DNA of 64,000 nt from JBGSIC01 sp041751875. Its GTDB lineage: Bacteria > Bdellovibrionota > FAC87 > UBA2466 > JACKAF01. The translations under genes and the position numbers were made by a program. Each line of letters opens with the position of its first letter. Position 1 is the first letter of the stretch. This document shows, in pieces, positions 7,840 through 15,845 of this stretch. The notes beneath the pieces are model-generated. The model saw only the letters and a program-made list of their open reading frames with translations. It was not told the DNA's origin and did no database searches. Where the stretch lies: the NCBI GenBank assembly GCA_041751875.1, contig JBGSIC010000029.1:124001-188000 (forward strand). Direction: 5' to 3'.

Positions 7840-7873
7840 AAAAAAGGGGCCAGTCTCGTTGGGAGACTGGCCC
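7840..7873 (-). terminator. Intrinsic terminator between the Cys-rich gene and the lysozyme gene
   Basis: On the minus strand, 11 paired bases (7863-7873 with 7847-7857) and a five-base loop are followed by six T. It ends the Cys-rich gene and sits directly on the lysozyme leader. Confidence 0.8.
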
Positions 7874-7882
7874 TAAATTCTG

Positions 7883-8149
7883 TTACTTCTTTTTTTCGTG
7901 TTTGTGTTCACAGCCTTTGCCGTCTTTGGCGCAGGCGCAGCCGCCTTCTTTGGAGCAAGCTTTGCCATCTTTGCCACAGCTGCATTTGCTGCACTTGCAC
8001 TCTTTGCCTTCGGCGCAAGTAGAGCCCTTGTCACAACAGGCCGCCTTTTCGCCCTCCTTTTTTCCGCCCCCGGCGAACGCTTGCGTAGGCGCCCCCATCC
8101 ATTGGGTTACCGCGACGAGTAAGAACACTTGAGCCAACATCAGTTTCAT
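7883..8149 (-). CDS. Small exported Cys-rich protein, probable metal binding
   Basis: An 88-aa protein from the ATG at 8149 (GGAGG nine bases upstream). A signal peptide is followed by a mature part dominated by Cys, Lys, Gly and His: CCDKGSTC, CKCSKCSC, CACAKDGKGC and a His/Lys tail (HKHEKKK). The density of paired Cys resembles small metallothionein-like or copper/zinc-binding periplasmic proteins, but the order fits no named family that I know. It has its own promoter and terminator and so is a single-gene unit. Confidence 0.65.
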   Translation of the reverse strand: MKLMLAQVFLLVAVTQWMGAPTQAFAGGGKKEGEKAACCDKGSTCAEGKECKCSKCSCGKDGKACSKEGGCACAKDGKGCEHKHEKKK

Positions 8150-8178
8150 AAGCTTTCCTCCAGCCATGTAGTTTTATG

Positions 8179-8207
8179 ATATTAGATACTTACAGAGTAA
8201 GGCACAA
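8179..8207 (-). promoter_or_regulatory. Sigma-70-like promoter of the Cys-rich gene
   Basis: On the minus strand TTGTGC (8207-8202) and TAATAT (8184-8179) are separated by 17 bases. The leader to the ATG at 8149 would be about 25 bases. Confidence 0.5.
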
Positions 8208-8248
8208 GGCGCGCCGCTCTTACAAGCTCATACGGCCGAGAGGGGGAG

Positions 8249-8264
8249 TTGTGACCGGTCACAA
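8249..8264. promoter_or_regulatory. 16-bp perfect palindrome just before the ECF sigma gene
   Basis: TTGTGACCGGTCACAA is its own reverse complement and lies eight bases before the TTG start at 8273. The TGTGA/TCACA halves resemble CRP/FNR-type sites, but the spacer is four instead of six bases. It is a likely operator; the regulator is unknown. Confidence 0.5.
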
Positions 8265-8272
8265 ATGCTCAG

Positions 8273-8857
8273 TTGGGGCGTATTAAGAAGCGAGAGGCCT
8301 TTATCTCTACATGGGAACATAAAACTGATGAAGAGCTGATGCACTTCTATCAGGAAGGAGAGCCGGCAGCATTCGAGGAGCTCTATTTTAGGCATTCCGG
8401 GAAAGTGTACGCTTTTTTTAAAGCCAGATTAAATCAGTCGGAAGCGGAGGATCTTTTCCAAAATACCTTCATGCGGGTGCATCAAGCGCGGGCCCGGTTT
8501 AACGTAGATTTGCCGTTTCTTCCGTGGATCTTCTCGATTGCGCGTAATTTGTTGACGGATCATTTTCGTAAACACCGGCCTGTGCCATTGGAAGAAAACA
8601 AACTTATTTCATTGGCGGATCGCAGGATAGAGAGCGAGGAGAAACGATCTCGTGCTAGTTGGGATGAAATCCTCCGTCTGCTCCCCGATGAACAGAAACG
8701 TCTAATCGAGAGGCGATTTGGAGAGGAAGAATCTTTTGAAGATATTGCGCGGATCGATGCGATCTCTCAAGTTTCCGCGCGCAAACGCTTGAATCGAGCG
8801 ATTCAGGGGTTACGACGACATTTTAAAGTGCAGGGAGGCCGAAATGAAAAAAAGTGA
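8273..8857 (+). CDS. ECF-type RNA polymerase sigma factor
   Basis: The 194-aa protein has region 2 (FEELYFRHSGKVYAFFKARL, then AEDLFQNTFMRVHQARARF and FLPWIFSIARNLLTDHFRK) and region 4 (LPDEQKRLIERRFGEEESFEDIARI ... VSARKRLNRAI), the two domains of ECF sigma factors. TTG at 8273 is the only in-frame start after an upstream stop at 8252. The next gene overlaps by 14 bases and encodes a membrane protein, the usual place of an anti-sigma factor. Confidence 0.85.
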   Translation: MGRIKKREAFISTWEHKTDEELMHFYQEGEPAAFEELYFRHSGKVYAFFKARLNQSEAEDLFQNTFMRVHQARARFNVDLPFLPWIFSIARNLLTDHFRKHRPVPLEENKLISLADRRIESEEKRSRASWDEILRLLPDEQKRLIERRFGEEESFEDIARIDAISQVSARKRLNRAIQGLRRHFKVQGGRNEKK

Positions 8858-9392
8858 AACCGGCCGAGAATGGCTACACGATTTTGAGGATTTTTTGAAA
8901 GGTGAAGTCGGGGTTCCCCACGCTTTGAGCAAGGATATTTTTTGCCAAGTACGTCATGATCTCCAACCTTCTCAGAAGCGAGTGCTGGGGAGACTGCTGG
9001 CTTTTCACGCTGTCGGTGCTGGCATCGTTAGTGTTTTTTGTCCGCAGTTGGGAATTGGCCCTTTGATCGGTGGCCACGGGATTATGCATTTGTTTATGGC
9101 GCTGGGGCCCCTAGTATGCGCGGGAGTTTGTGGGGCTCTGTTTATCAGCCTGAGCACTCTTTTTGCGGCGGTCTTTTTAAGCCGCGACGAACTCCGAGTA
9201 GTGAGCCGGCATCGGGTGGTCAACCTAACTCTACTTACGAGCCTTTCTTTTGTCAGTCTGATGCTTATGGGGGGACGTGGGGATTTGATGACTTATCTGG
9301 CCTGGGGCAGCGGTGCCATCGCTTTCGGCTGGGTGGTGCTACGCCTCGGTGCTTTCGTACGCCTTCGCCCGCTTGGCCTTGTGCCCCGCTAA
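8844..9392 (+). CDS. Membrane protein, candidate anti-sigma factor
   Basis: The 182-aa protein has a soluble N-terminal part of about 50 residues, followed by four hydrophobic segments (about residues 50-70, 80-112, 125-143 and 150-168). It starts at an ATG with GGGAGG upstream inside the sigma gene. No zinc-binding HxxxCxxC anti-sigma motif is present. The overlap with an ECF sigma gene suggests it is the partner that senses a signal and releases the sigma factor, but this rests on context alone. Confidence 0.6.
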   Translation: MKKSETGREWLHDFEDFLKGEVGVPHALSKDIFCQVRHDLQPSQKRVLGRLLAFHAVGAGIVSVFCPQLGIGPLIGGHGIMHLFMALGPLVCAGVCGALFISLSTLFAAVFLSRDELRVVSRHRVVNLTLLTSLSFVSLMLMGGRGDLMTYLAWGSGAIAFGWVVLRLGAFVRLRPLGLVPR

Positions 9393-9410
9393 AGCCACTT
9401 TCGGCAAAGT

Positions 9411-9440
9411 TTGACAAGCTTTGGGCTTTTTACCTACATT
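9411..9440 (+). promoter_or_regulatory. Sigma-70-like promoter before the methyltransferase operon
   Basis: A perfect -35 box TTGACA (9411-9416) is followed after 18 bases by TACATT (9435-9440). The start point would be at or next to the ATG at 9448, implying a leaderless or near-leaderless message. Confidence 0.35.
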
Positions 9441-9447
9441 CCAGCGC

Positions 9448-10155
9448 ATGCAGGAAATGTCGTTTGATTCTGTAAAAGCTGAGCTGAAGGTCCGCCTCAA
9501 AGACACGGATAAAGTGCTTGATGTAGGCGGGTGGCATTCGCCCTGGAACCGAGCTGATGCGATTGTTGACATCATGCCCTATGAAACGCTCAACCGAGCT
9601 GGGGTGATGTGGAAAGACACTTGGCCCACCGAACGCTTTACTAAGGAAAGTTACTTTCAACGGGATATTTGCAGCGGCGAGCCGCTGCCCTTCAAAGATA
9701 AAGAGTTTGATTTTGTTATGTGCTCAAACACGCTTGAGGACATTCGGGATCCCATTCAGGTGTGCAAGGAGATTAACCGCATAGGGAAATCGGGTTTGAT
9801 TTTGGTGCCCAGTCGTCTCTCTGAGTCGACCCGAGGAACGGAACGTCCCTTTTATTGCGGTTGGTACCATCACAGGTGGTTGTGCGAAACGGAAGGGACG
9901 AAGATCACTTTTCAGTTCAAACCCGCCATGCTTCACGCCTACCGAAAGTTTCATTTTCGCAAGTCACCGTTGAAGAAAGTGAATCCGGCTTACAGTTTCG
10001 TGGGTTTCTTCTGGAAAGACTCTTTTGACTACGAAGAGCGGGTCATTATTGATCGCGATGACGTCCAGAAAGACTTAATGGACTTCAAAAAGAAGTTCCA
10101 TGGTGTGAAGGATGTTTTTGTTCGTAAGTATTCCTGGCTCGGCCAACGGTTGTAA
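9448..10155 (+). CDS. Class I SAM-dependent methyltransferase-like protein
   Basis: The 235-aa protein has a recognisable motif I (DKVLDVGGWHSPW) and the motif IV-like segment FDFVMCSNTLEDIRDP, as in small-molecule methyltransferases. The C-terminal third is rich in aromatic and basic residues and probably recognises the substrate, which is unknown. A cupin gene starts four bases after its stop and another methyltransferase follows, so all three are probably one operon. The ATG at 9448 has no clear Shine-Dalgarno sequence; a second ATG at 9457 is possible. Confidence 0.7.
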   Translation: MQEMSFDSVKAELKVRLKDTDKVLDVGGWHSPWNRADAIVDIMPYETLNRAGVMWKDTWPTERFTKESYFQRDICSGEPLPFKDKEFDFVMCSNTLEDIRDPIQVCKEINRIGKSGLILVPSRLSESTRGTERPFYCGWYHHRWLCETEGTKITFQFKPAMLHAYRKFHFRKSPLKKVNPAYSFVGFFWKDSFDYEERVIIDRDDVQKDLMDFKKKFHGVKDVFVRKYSWLGQRL

Positions 10156-10159
10156 GGCC

Positions 10160-10636
10160 ATGGATGCTGCGGAAGTTATCAAGCTCCTCAAACTAGAAAC
10201 TTTGGAAAAAGAGGGCGGCTACTTTCGCCAAACCTATAAAGCCAAAGGTTTCGTAGGAAACCGGGCCTTTTCCACTGCCATTTATTATCTAGTGACCCCA
10301 GAGAACTTTTCTTCCCTTCACCGTTGCCGTTCCGACGAAATTTTCCATTTTTACCTGGGTGACCCAGTCGAAATGATTCAGATTACTAATGAAGGGGAAT
10401 TTCGCACAATAACTTTAGGATCAGCTCTTACTAGTGGCGAGCAGCCGCAGGCGCTTGCCCCCGCAGAGGTGTGGCAGGGCACGCGTTTGACGGCCGGAGG
10501 AAAGTGGGCCCTTTTGGGTGCTACAGTCGCACCGGGTTTTGAGTACGAAGACTTCGAACTGGGCGAACGCACGCGTCTTATGAAGCTCTTTCCGCATCTC
10601 AAAGAACAAATCCTTAGGTACACCTACGGCATATGA
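10160..10636 (+). CDS. Cupin family protein (DUF985/Cupin_5-like)
   Basis: The 158-aa protein shows the pattern of this small cupin family: EGGYFRQTYKA near the start, TAIYYLVTPENFSSLHRCRSDEIFHFY in the barrel with the conserved His, and GATVAPGFEYEDFELG near the end. The family is related to sugar epimerase-type cupins, and its substrate is not established. The start at 10160 follows the upstream stop by four bases. Its end overlaps the next methyltransferase by four bases (ATGA), so translation is probably coupled. Confidence 0.8.
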   Translation: MDAAEVIKLLKLETLEKEGGYFRQTYKAKGFVGNRAFSTAIYYLVTPENFSSLHRCRSDEIFHFYLGDPVEMIQITNEGEFRTITLGSALTSGEQPQALAPAEVWQGTRLTAGGKWALLGATVAPGFEYEDFELGERTRLMKLFPHLKEQILRYTYGI

Positions 10637-11460
10637 GGTTTTTCACCCCCAAAGAGATCAAGTGGGATGTCGAGCAGTGGATACACGCTCGACAACATTC
10701 CCTGTTCGGTAGAGTTGTGGTCGACATCCCTGCCGGAAATGGCGTGACTTCGGCAGCGCTCCAAAAGGCAGGGGCTCTCGTGCAAGCCTATGATCTCTTC
10801 CCAGAGTTTTTTCGCGTAGAGGGAGTCCTGTGTTTGCCCGCGGATTTGTCTGAGAAGTTACCCATCGAAAGTGAATCGGCCGACTATATTTTTTGCCAAG
10901 AGGGTATCGAGCATATTTGCGATCAAGCAAAAGTGTTTGCAGAATTTTCTCGTGTTTTAAAACCCGGGGGTAGGCTCATCCTCACGACTCCGAACTATTC
11001 CGGCTTGAAAGCGAAAGTAAGTTACCTATTCGGAGAAACGGAAGTGTTGGCGCGTGTCATGCCGCCCAATGAAATTGAGAGCCTTTGGTTCTCAGATGAA
11101 AAAAAAGAACGTGTTTATTTCGGCCACGTGTTTTTGGTGGGTTTATTAAAACTAAGACTCTTAGCCCTTCTAGCTAACTTGCGGTTGGGTACGCTCTATC
11201 CGACGCGGGCTAATTCTACTTCTCTGTTACTCTTTCCAATTTTGTATCCTTTTATTTACTTCTATAGCTGGCGTGCGTACCGGCGATCAGTGCGAAAAGC
11301 GCCAGATGAACTTTCCCGCGAGCGGCTCAAAGAAGTTTTCAGGTGGAGCGTTTCGCCTCACGTTTTGTGCCAGCGGCATTTGTTTTTAGAGTTCGTAAAA
11401 GAAAAAGGTACTTTGCTTCCCCAACGCGGTTCTGACGTCGCTAGTTCGTTTTCTACCTAG
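10633..11460 (+). CDS. Class I SAM-dependent methyltransferase
   Basis: The 275-aa protein has motif I VVDIPAGNGVTSAAL, an acidic loop after AYDLFP, and the Methyltransf_11 signature SADYIFCQEGIEHICDQ...RVLKPGGRLILTTPN. The C-terminal half has a hydrophobic stretch (LLLFPILYPFIYFYSW) that may contact membrane or lipid. It is the last gene of the methyltransferase-cupin-methyltransferase operon. The methyl acceptor is unknown. Confidence 0.8.
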   Translation: MRFFTPKEIKWDVEQWIHARQHSLFGRVVVDIPAGNGVTSAALQKAGALVQAYDLFPEFFRVEGVLCLPADLSEKLPIESESADYIFCQEGIEHICDQAKVFAEFSRVLKPGGRLILTTPNYSGLKAKVSYLFGETEVLARVMPPNEIESLWFSDEKKERVYFGHVFLVGLLKLRLLALLANLRLGTLYPTRANSTSLLLFPILYPFIYFYSWRAYRRSVRKAPDELSRERLKEVFRWSVSPHVLCQRHLFLEFVKEKGTLLPQRGSDVASSFST

Positions 11461-11539
11461 TTTTCTGACTACCCGTGCCGAGATTTCAGTTTGCCAGTTT
11501 ATTTTCAGACCCTTAACGTGCAGGAAAGGGGTGGGGATC

Positions 11540-12025
11540 ATGGGGAAGTTTTTGCTGTTGGGTTTAGCGTTTCTTTGTTTTTCAAGTCCGGTTCATTCCG
11601 AACCTGGTTACACCGAGAAAGAATATCGAATTGCTGAAGCGCTTGCGGAAGTGGCTTACTACACGGCCCGAGTGCGTAGCGTGGAACTTTTACTAGTGAA
11701 GGCGCAGCGGAAGCTCATCTATGAAGATCGCAACCTAGAAAGAGCGAAAAAGCTAGCTCCTTCGAAAGCCATGTCCCAGCAGGAATTTGATGAGATTGAG
11801 CACGTGCGCGACCAGACGCAGCTCAATACCGACTTACTTAAAAACGAACTCGCCGTAGCGCGCGCGGAACTCAAAGGCGCAGAGGCGCGGGTTGGAATTG
11901 TGGAAACGGCAACAGCTGTCAATGTGGTGAAGGTTCGCCGTCGAGCAAGTCCTTCAGATCGAGAACAGGACAATGGTTTTGTCGAACGCATGATTGAGTG
12001 TGAAGCAGTGGCGAGTACAAATTAG
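11540..12025 (+). CDS. Exported coiled-coil protein resembling the hairpin of membrane fusion proteins
   Basis: The 161-aa protein starts at 11540, after an upstream GTG that has a poorer context. A signal peptide (FLLLGLAFLCFSSPVHS) is followed by two long helices joined near KLAPSKAMSQQEFDEIEH. That turn is typical of the alpha-helical hairpin in HlyD/RND-type periplasmic adaptors, but the lipoyl and beta-barrel domains are absent. It may be a free-standing periplasmic hairpin. The next gene starts directly after its stop, so the two are probably co-expressed. Confidence 0.55.
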   Translation: MGKFLLLGLAFLCFSSPVHSEPGYTEKEYRIAEALAEVAYYTARVRSVELLLVKAQRKLIYEDRNLERAKKLAPSKAMSQQEFDEIEHVRDQTQLNTDLLKNELAVARAELKGAEARVGIVETATAVNVVKVRRRASPSDREQDNGFVERMIECEAVASTN

Positions 12026-12026
12026 A

Positions 12027-12455
12027 ATGCGACTTCTTTTATTATCCTTTTTGTTTCCGCTTTCGGTGTTCGGCGGTGAGTACTGGGGCTGTCGGCCACA
12101 GTATGCTCCAAAGGATGACCCCAAGATCTTTCTCGCGCCTGGCTCAAAGCCGCATTCAATGTATATGATTACCGAGAAAGACTGGCAACGGGAGGGAGGC
12201 CTGCTCCCACAGGGAAAGTACGAAGGAACGGTGAAGGCCTCAGCAAGTGGAAAATTTGTGAGGGCTGAATTTAACGTGAATTCTTATTTCCCCAACCCTC
12301 TTTCGGGCGGCACAGATTCGATTCTAAGTTTTAGCTTGAGAAACGATGCCTCTCTTTTTGCTGTTGAAGCTTACCTACTCTACCCAGAGGGGGACAAAGT
12401 GGAAACGGGCGAAATTCTCAACAACTTCGTTTGCCGTTACCGGGTAAGACCCTAA
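12027..12455 (+). CDS. Small exported protein of unknown function
   Basis: The 142-aa protein starts one base after the preceding stop, and a signal peptide (LLLLSFLFPLSVFG) is clear. The mature part has two Cys residues, one near each end (YWGCRPQY and NFVCRYRV), likely forming a disulphide around a beta-sandwich of polar strands. No family was recognised. Confidence 0.55.
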   Translation: MRLLLLSFLFPLSVFGGEYWGCRPQYAPKDDPKIFLAPGSKPHSMYMITEKDWQREGGLLPQGKYEGTVKASASGKFVRAEFNVNSYFPNPLSGGTDSILSFSLRNDASLFAVEAYLLYPEGDKVETGEILNNFVCRYRVRP

Positions 12456-12531
12456 ACTTTTTTCCTCTTAATCCAAGGGAGCTGCCTCCGATTTGATTCG
12501 CCTTCGATGACTCGCTTATGCTTGTGCTTCG

Positions 12532-12547
12532 TGGCATTTACTTTGCA
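12532..12547 (+). promoter_or_regulatory. Sigma-54 promoter upstream of the glycosyltransferase-debranching pair
   Basis: TGGCATTTACTTTGCA has GG at 12533-12534 and GC at 12545-12546, with perfect TGGCA and TTGCA boxes. The start point near 12558 gives a 26-base leader to the ATG at 12584. Confidence 0.6.
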
Positions 12548-12583
12548 TCTTTGTGCATCAACTTGATGTATAGAGTCTAAGAA

Positions 12584-13642
12584 ATGCGAATTGCCCAGAT
12601 TGCTCCTTTGCACGAAAGTGTTCCTCCTGTCGCGTACGGGGGAACCGAACGCGTTGTATCCTACTTGTCAGAAGAACTAGTGAAGCAGGGCCACGAGGTA
12701 ACGTTGTTTGCCAGTGGCGACTCACACACCAAAGCTAGGCTAGTAGCCTGTAGCCCGCGTGCTTTGCGGCTCGATGAGACCGTTCAAGACGTACTGGCTC
12801 CTCAAATCCTGCAACTAGAGACGGTTCTGAAGGAGGCCGATCGCTTTGATGTGCTCCACTTTCACACCGATTACTCTCACTACCCGATTTCACGACGCCT
12901 GAACTACAATCATGTGACAACTCTTCATGGCCGGTTGGACCTTCCCGAATTGCAGGGTGTTTACCGGGAATATGACGATATGCCGGTCGTTTCTATCTCC
13001 GATTCCCAGCGTACTCCGGTACCAGGTGCGCATTGGCTGGGCACGGTTTATCACGGGCTTCCGCCTGACCTTTTTACCGCTTCCGTAAAACCCTCTGAGG
13101 AGCGTTACTTTCTTTTTTTGGGGCGGATCTCGCCGGAGAAGCGCCCTGACCGGGCCATTGATCTCTGCCAGAAGCTGCGGGTGACTTTAAAAATTGCAGC
13201 AAAAGTGGACGCCCACGATCAGGCCTACTTTGATGAATGCATCAAACCCAGACTGAATGAGCCTTATGTGGAGTTTCTGGGTGAGGTTAATGGACGTCCC
13301 AAGAACGAACTGATGAGCAATGCAACTGGTTTGATTTTTCTCATAGATTGGCCGGAACCCTTCGGGTTGGTGATGATTGAAGCTTTGGCCTGCGGTACAC
13401 CCGTGATCGCCTGGTGCCATGGGTCGGTGCCAGAAATTATTGAAGACAAAGTCAGCGGGTACCTGGTTAATTCCATGGAAGAGGCTTTTTCTGCGGCGTC
13501 CATGATCGAACGCTTGGACAGGCGCACGTGCCGTTCTGTTTTCGAGAAGCGCTTTAGCGCCGCCCGCATGGCCGGCGATTACTTGAAGATTTATGAACAA
13601 CTCTTGTTTACGAAGAAACGAGAAGTAAGAAAGATCGGATAA
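12584..13642 (+). CDS. GT4 family glycosyltransferase
   Basis: The 352-aa GT-B enzyme has the N-terminal glycine loop (PPVAYGGTERVVSYLSEELVKQGHEVTLFASGDS) and the C-terminal donor-binding domain with FLFLGRISPEKRPDRAI and the EX7E motif (EPFGLVMIEALACGTPVIA). The enzyme retains the alpha-sugar linkage configuration by family rule; donor and acceptor are not known. It has no signal peptide and acts in the cytoplasm. The gene directly after encodes a glycogen-debranching-like enzyme. This gene pair recurs in bacteria and suggests storage or compatible-solute polysaccharide metabolism. Confidence 0.85.
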   Translation: MRIAQIAPLHESVPPVAYGGTERVVSYLSEELVKQGHEVTLFASGDSHTKARLVACSPRALRLDETVQDVLAPQILQLETVLKEADRFDVLHFHTDYSHYPISRRLNYNHVTTLHGRLDLPELQGVYREYDDMPVVSISDSQRTPVPGAHWLGTVYHGLPPDLFTASVKPSEERYFLFLGRISPEKRPDRAIDLCQKLRVTLKIAAKVDAHDQAYFDECIKPRLNEPYVEFLGEVNGRPKNELMSNATGLIFLIDWPEPFGLVMIEALACGTPVIAWCHGSVPEIIEDKVSGYLVNSMEEAFSAASMIERLDRRTCRSVFEKRFSAARMAGDYLKIYEQLLFTKKREVRKIG

Positions 13643-13646
13643 TGAG

Positions 13647-15794
13647 GTGAGCCCCAATCGCCATTATATTTCTGCCGCCCTGCCGGTCGCCGATGATCAC
13701 ACGCGTATCCTGAAGCATAACGATCTTTTCGCTGTTTTTGATCATTACGGGGATATTCGCCCTGTTGGACTTGGGGAAGAGGGAATCTACCAAAATGGGA
13801 CTCGTTTTATCTCCTCTAGTGTTTTTCGATTGGGATCGGTACGTCCGCTCTTCCTAAGCTCAGCCATTCAAAGCGACAATGCGTACTTGACGGTAGATTT
13901 AACTAATCCTGACATGGTGGACAACCACCAGCGCACCATTCCTCGTGGCAGTCTTCACTTGTTTCGCATTAAATTTTTGTGGAACGGGTGTAGTTATGAA
14001 AAATTGCGCGTGCGCAACTATGCTTCTGTAGCGGTGTCTACAAGCCTAGAGTGGGAATTGGCTTGCGATTACACCGATATTTTTGAGGTGCGAGGGACGA
14101 CTCGCAAACGAAGAGGGGAGCACCGGAGAAGTGTGCTGAGTGATCCTCACCGACTGACCTGGTCCTACATGGGTTTAGACTCTGAAGAGCGCACCACTGT
14201 CTTGCACAGTCCCTCTGTTGGACTGGAGTGGAATGATCCGGATGTGAGCTTTGCGCTCGATTTAAAGCCCGGTGAAGAAAAGACGTTTGTGTTTGTTTTT
14301 TCCTGCATCGAGAAGAATGCTCTATCCGTACCGCTTCCCTATGACGAAGCTAAGACGCAGGTTGAACTCCGCGCTTCGCAAGGCATTACCGGAGCTTGCA
14401 AGATAAGTAGCTTAAATGACCAGTTCAATAATTGGCTGAGTCGCAGCTCTCATGATCTAAAAATGATGGCCACTGAGATGCAAGATGGCCCTTTCCCCTA
14501 CGCGGGAATCCCTTGGTTTAGTACGCCTTTCGGACGCGATAGTTTGATTACGGCACTCGAGTGCCTTTGGATTCGTCCTGAGGTTGCCAAGGGTGTGTTG
14601 TCCTATTTGGCGCGCACGCAAGCAACGGAAAAAAATCCTGAGCGTGACGCGGAACCCGGAAAGATTATGCACGAGTCTCGCGGCGGCGAGATGGCGAATC
14701 TCGGCGAAATTCCTTTCGGTATGTACTATGGAAGCGTTGATTCCACGCCTCTTTTTGTGCTTTTGGCGGGGGCTTACTATGAGCGGACCGGCGATATCGA
14801 GTTCATCAAAAAGATTTGGAAGAACATTCTTTTGGCTCTCAACTGGATTGATACGAGCGGGGACTTAGACGGTGACGGGTTTGTGGAGTATTTCCGGATG
14901 TCCAAAAAGGGTCTTTCACACCAAGGATGGAAAGACTCGGATACGCCCGTTTTTCATTCCGATGGCACCCTGGCAGAAGGCCCCATCGCGTTGTGTGAAG
15001 TGCAGGGCTATGTCTACGCGGCCAAGAAAAAGTCCGCAATCCTTGCAGAACAGCTCGGCGACAAACCCTTAGCGGAGAAACTGCAGGCCGAAGCAGAAAC
15101 CTTGCGGGAACGTTTTGAAGAAAAGTTTTGGTGCGATGACCTCTCGACTTATGCGATTGCGCTCGACGGGAAAAAAAATCCTTGTCGTGCTGTGACATCC
15201 AACGCGGGTCAATTACTTTTCTCAGGAATGATTGCCCCGGAAAGGGCGCGCCAGGTTTGCTGGACGCTCATGTCGGAGCCCAACTTTTCTGGCTGGGGAA
15301 TCCGTACGATTTCAGAAAAAGAAAAACGCTACAATCCGATGTCGTACCATAATGGGTCGGTGTGGCCGCATGACAATGCGCTGATTGCGTATGGATTTTC
15401 ACAGTACGCACTTAAGAGCGAAGTCGTCACTCTTTTTGGAGCGATGTACGATGCGGCGACCCACATGGAGTCGCGCATTCCAGAGCTAATGTGCGGGATG
15501 ACCCGCATGCCGAATAAGGCGCCAACACTTTATCCGGTAGCGTGTTCCCCACAGGCTTGGTCAGCAGCCGTGGTTTTTATGCTCCTACAAAGTTCTCTGG
15601 GCTTATCCATTCACGCCAAAGAAAATGCGATTCACTTTAATTCACCGGTGTTGCCATTCTTTTTACCGAACCTGACTATCCGGAACCTTCTGGTGAACGA
15701 CCACCCTGTGGACCTAGAAGTTCACCGGCGAAACAACCGGGTGGAAATCGAGATAGTTCGCAATCCAGGGAACATAGAAATTCGGTACAATTGA
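13647..15794 (+). CDS. Glycogen debranching enzyme-like protein (amylo-alpha-1,6-glucosidase family)
   Basis: The 715-aa protein has a beta-rich N-terminal domain like GDE_N (LKHNDLFAVFDHYGDI ... GIYQNGTRFISSSVFRLG). It is followed by an (alpha/alpha)6 barrel with conserved acidic sites: AGIPWFSTPFGRDSLITALE, KIMHESRGGEMA, LGEIPFGMYYGSVDSTPLF, GDLDGDGFVEYF and YHNGSVWPHDNALIA. This architecture belongs to bacterial amylo-alpha-1,6-glucosidase-type proteins, and the exact substrate is uncertain. It starts four bases after the glycosyltransferase stop with GTG and shares its predicted sigma-54 promoter. Confidence 0.85.
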   Translation: MSPNRHYISAALPVADDHTRILKHNDLFAVFDHYGDIRPVGLGEEGIYQNGTRFISSSVFRLGSVRPLFLSSAIQSDNAYLTVDLTNPDMVDNHQRTIPRGSLHLFRIKFLWNGCSYEKLRVRNYASVAVSTSLEWELACDYTDIFEVRGTTRKRRGEHRRSVLSDPHRLTWSYMGLDSEERTTVLHSPSVGLEWNDPDVSFALDLKPGEEKTFVFVFSCIEKNALSVPLPYDEAKTQVELRASQGITGACKISSLNDQFNNWLSRSSHDLKMMATEMQDGPFPYAGIPWFSTPFGRDSLITALECLWIRPEVAKGVLSYLARTQATEKNPERDAEPGKIMHESRGGEMANLGEIPFGMYYGSVDSTPLFVLLAGAYYERTGDIEFIKKIWKNILLALNWIDTSGDLDGDGFVEYFRMSKKGLSHQGWKDSDTPVFHSDGTLAEGPIALCEVQGYVYAAKKKSAILAEQLGDKPLAEKLQAEAETLRERFEEKFWCDDLSTYAIALDGKKNPCRAVTSNAGQLLFSGMIAPERARQVCWTLMSEPNFSGWGIRTISEKEKRYNPMSYHNGSVWPHDNALIAYGFSQYALKSEVVTLFGAMYDAATHMESRIPELMCGMTRMPNKAPTLYPVACSPQAWSAAVVFMLLQSSLGLSIHAKENAIHFNSPVLPFFLPNLTIRNLLVNDHPVDLEVHRRNNRVEIEIVRNPGNIEIRYN

Positions 15795-15845
15795 TTGGCC
15801 GCCGCTCCAAACGGTAGAGCAGGAACCAGGCACTCGTATGGGGGC

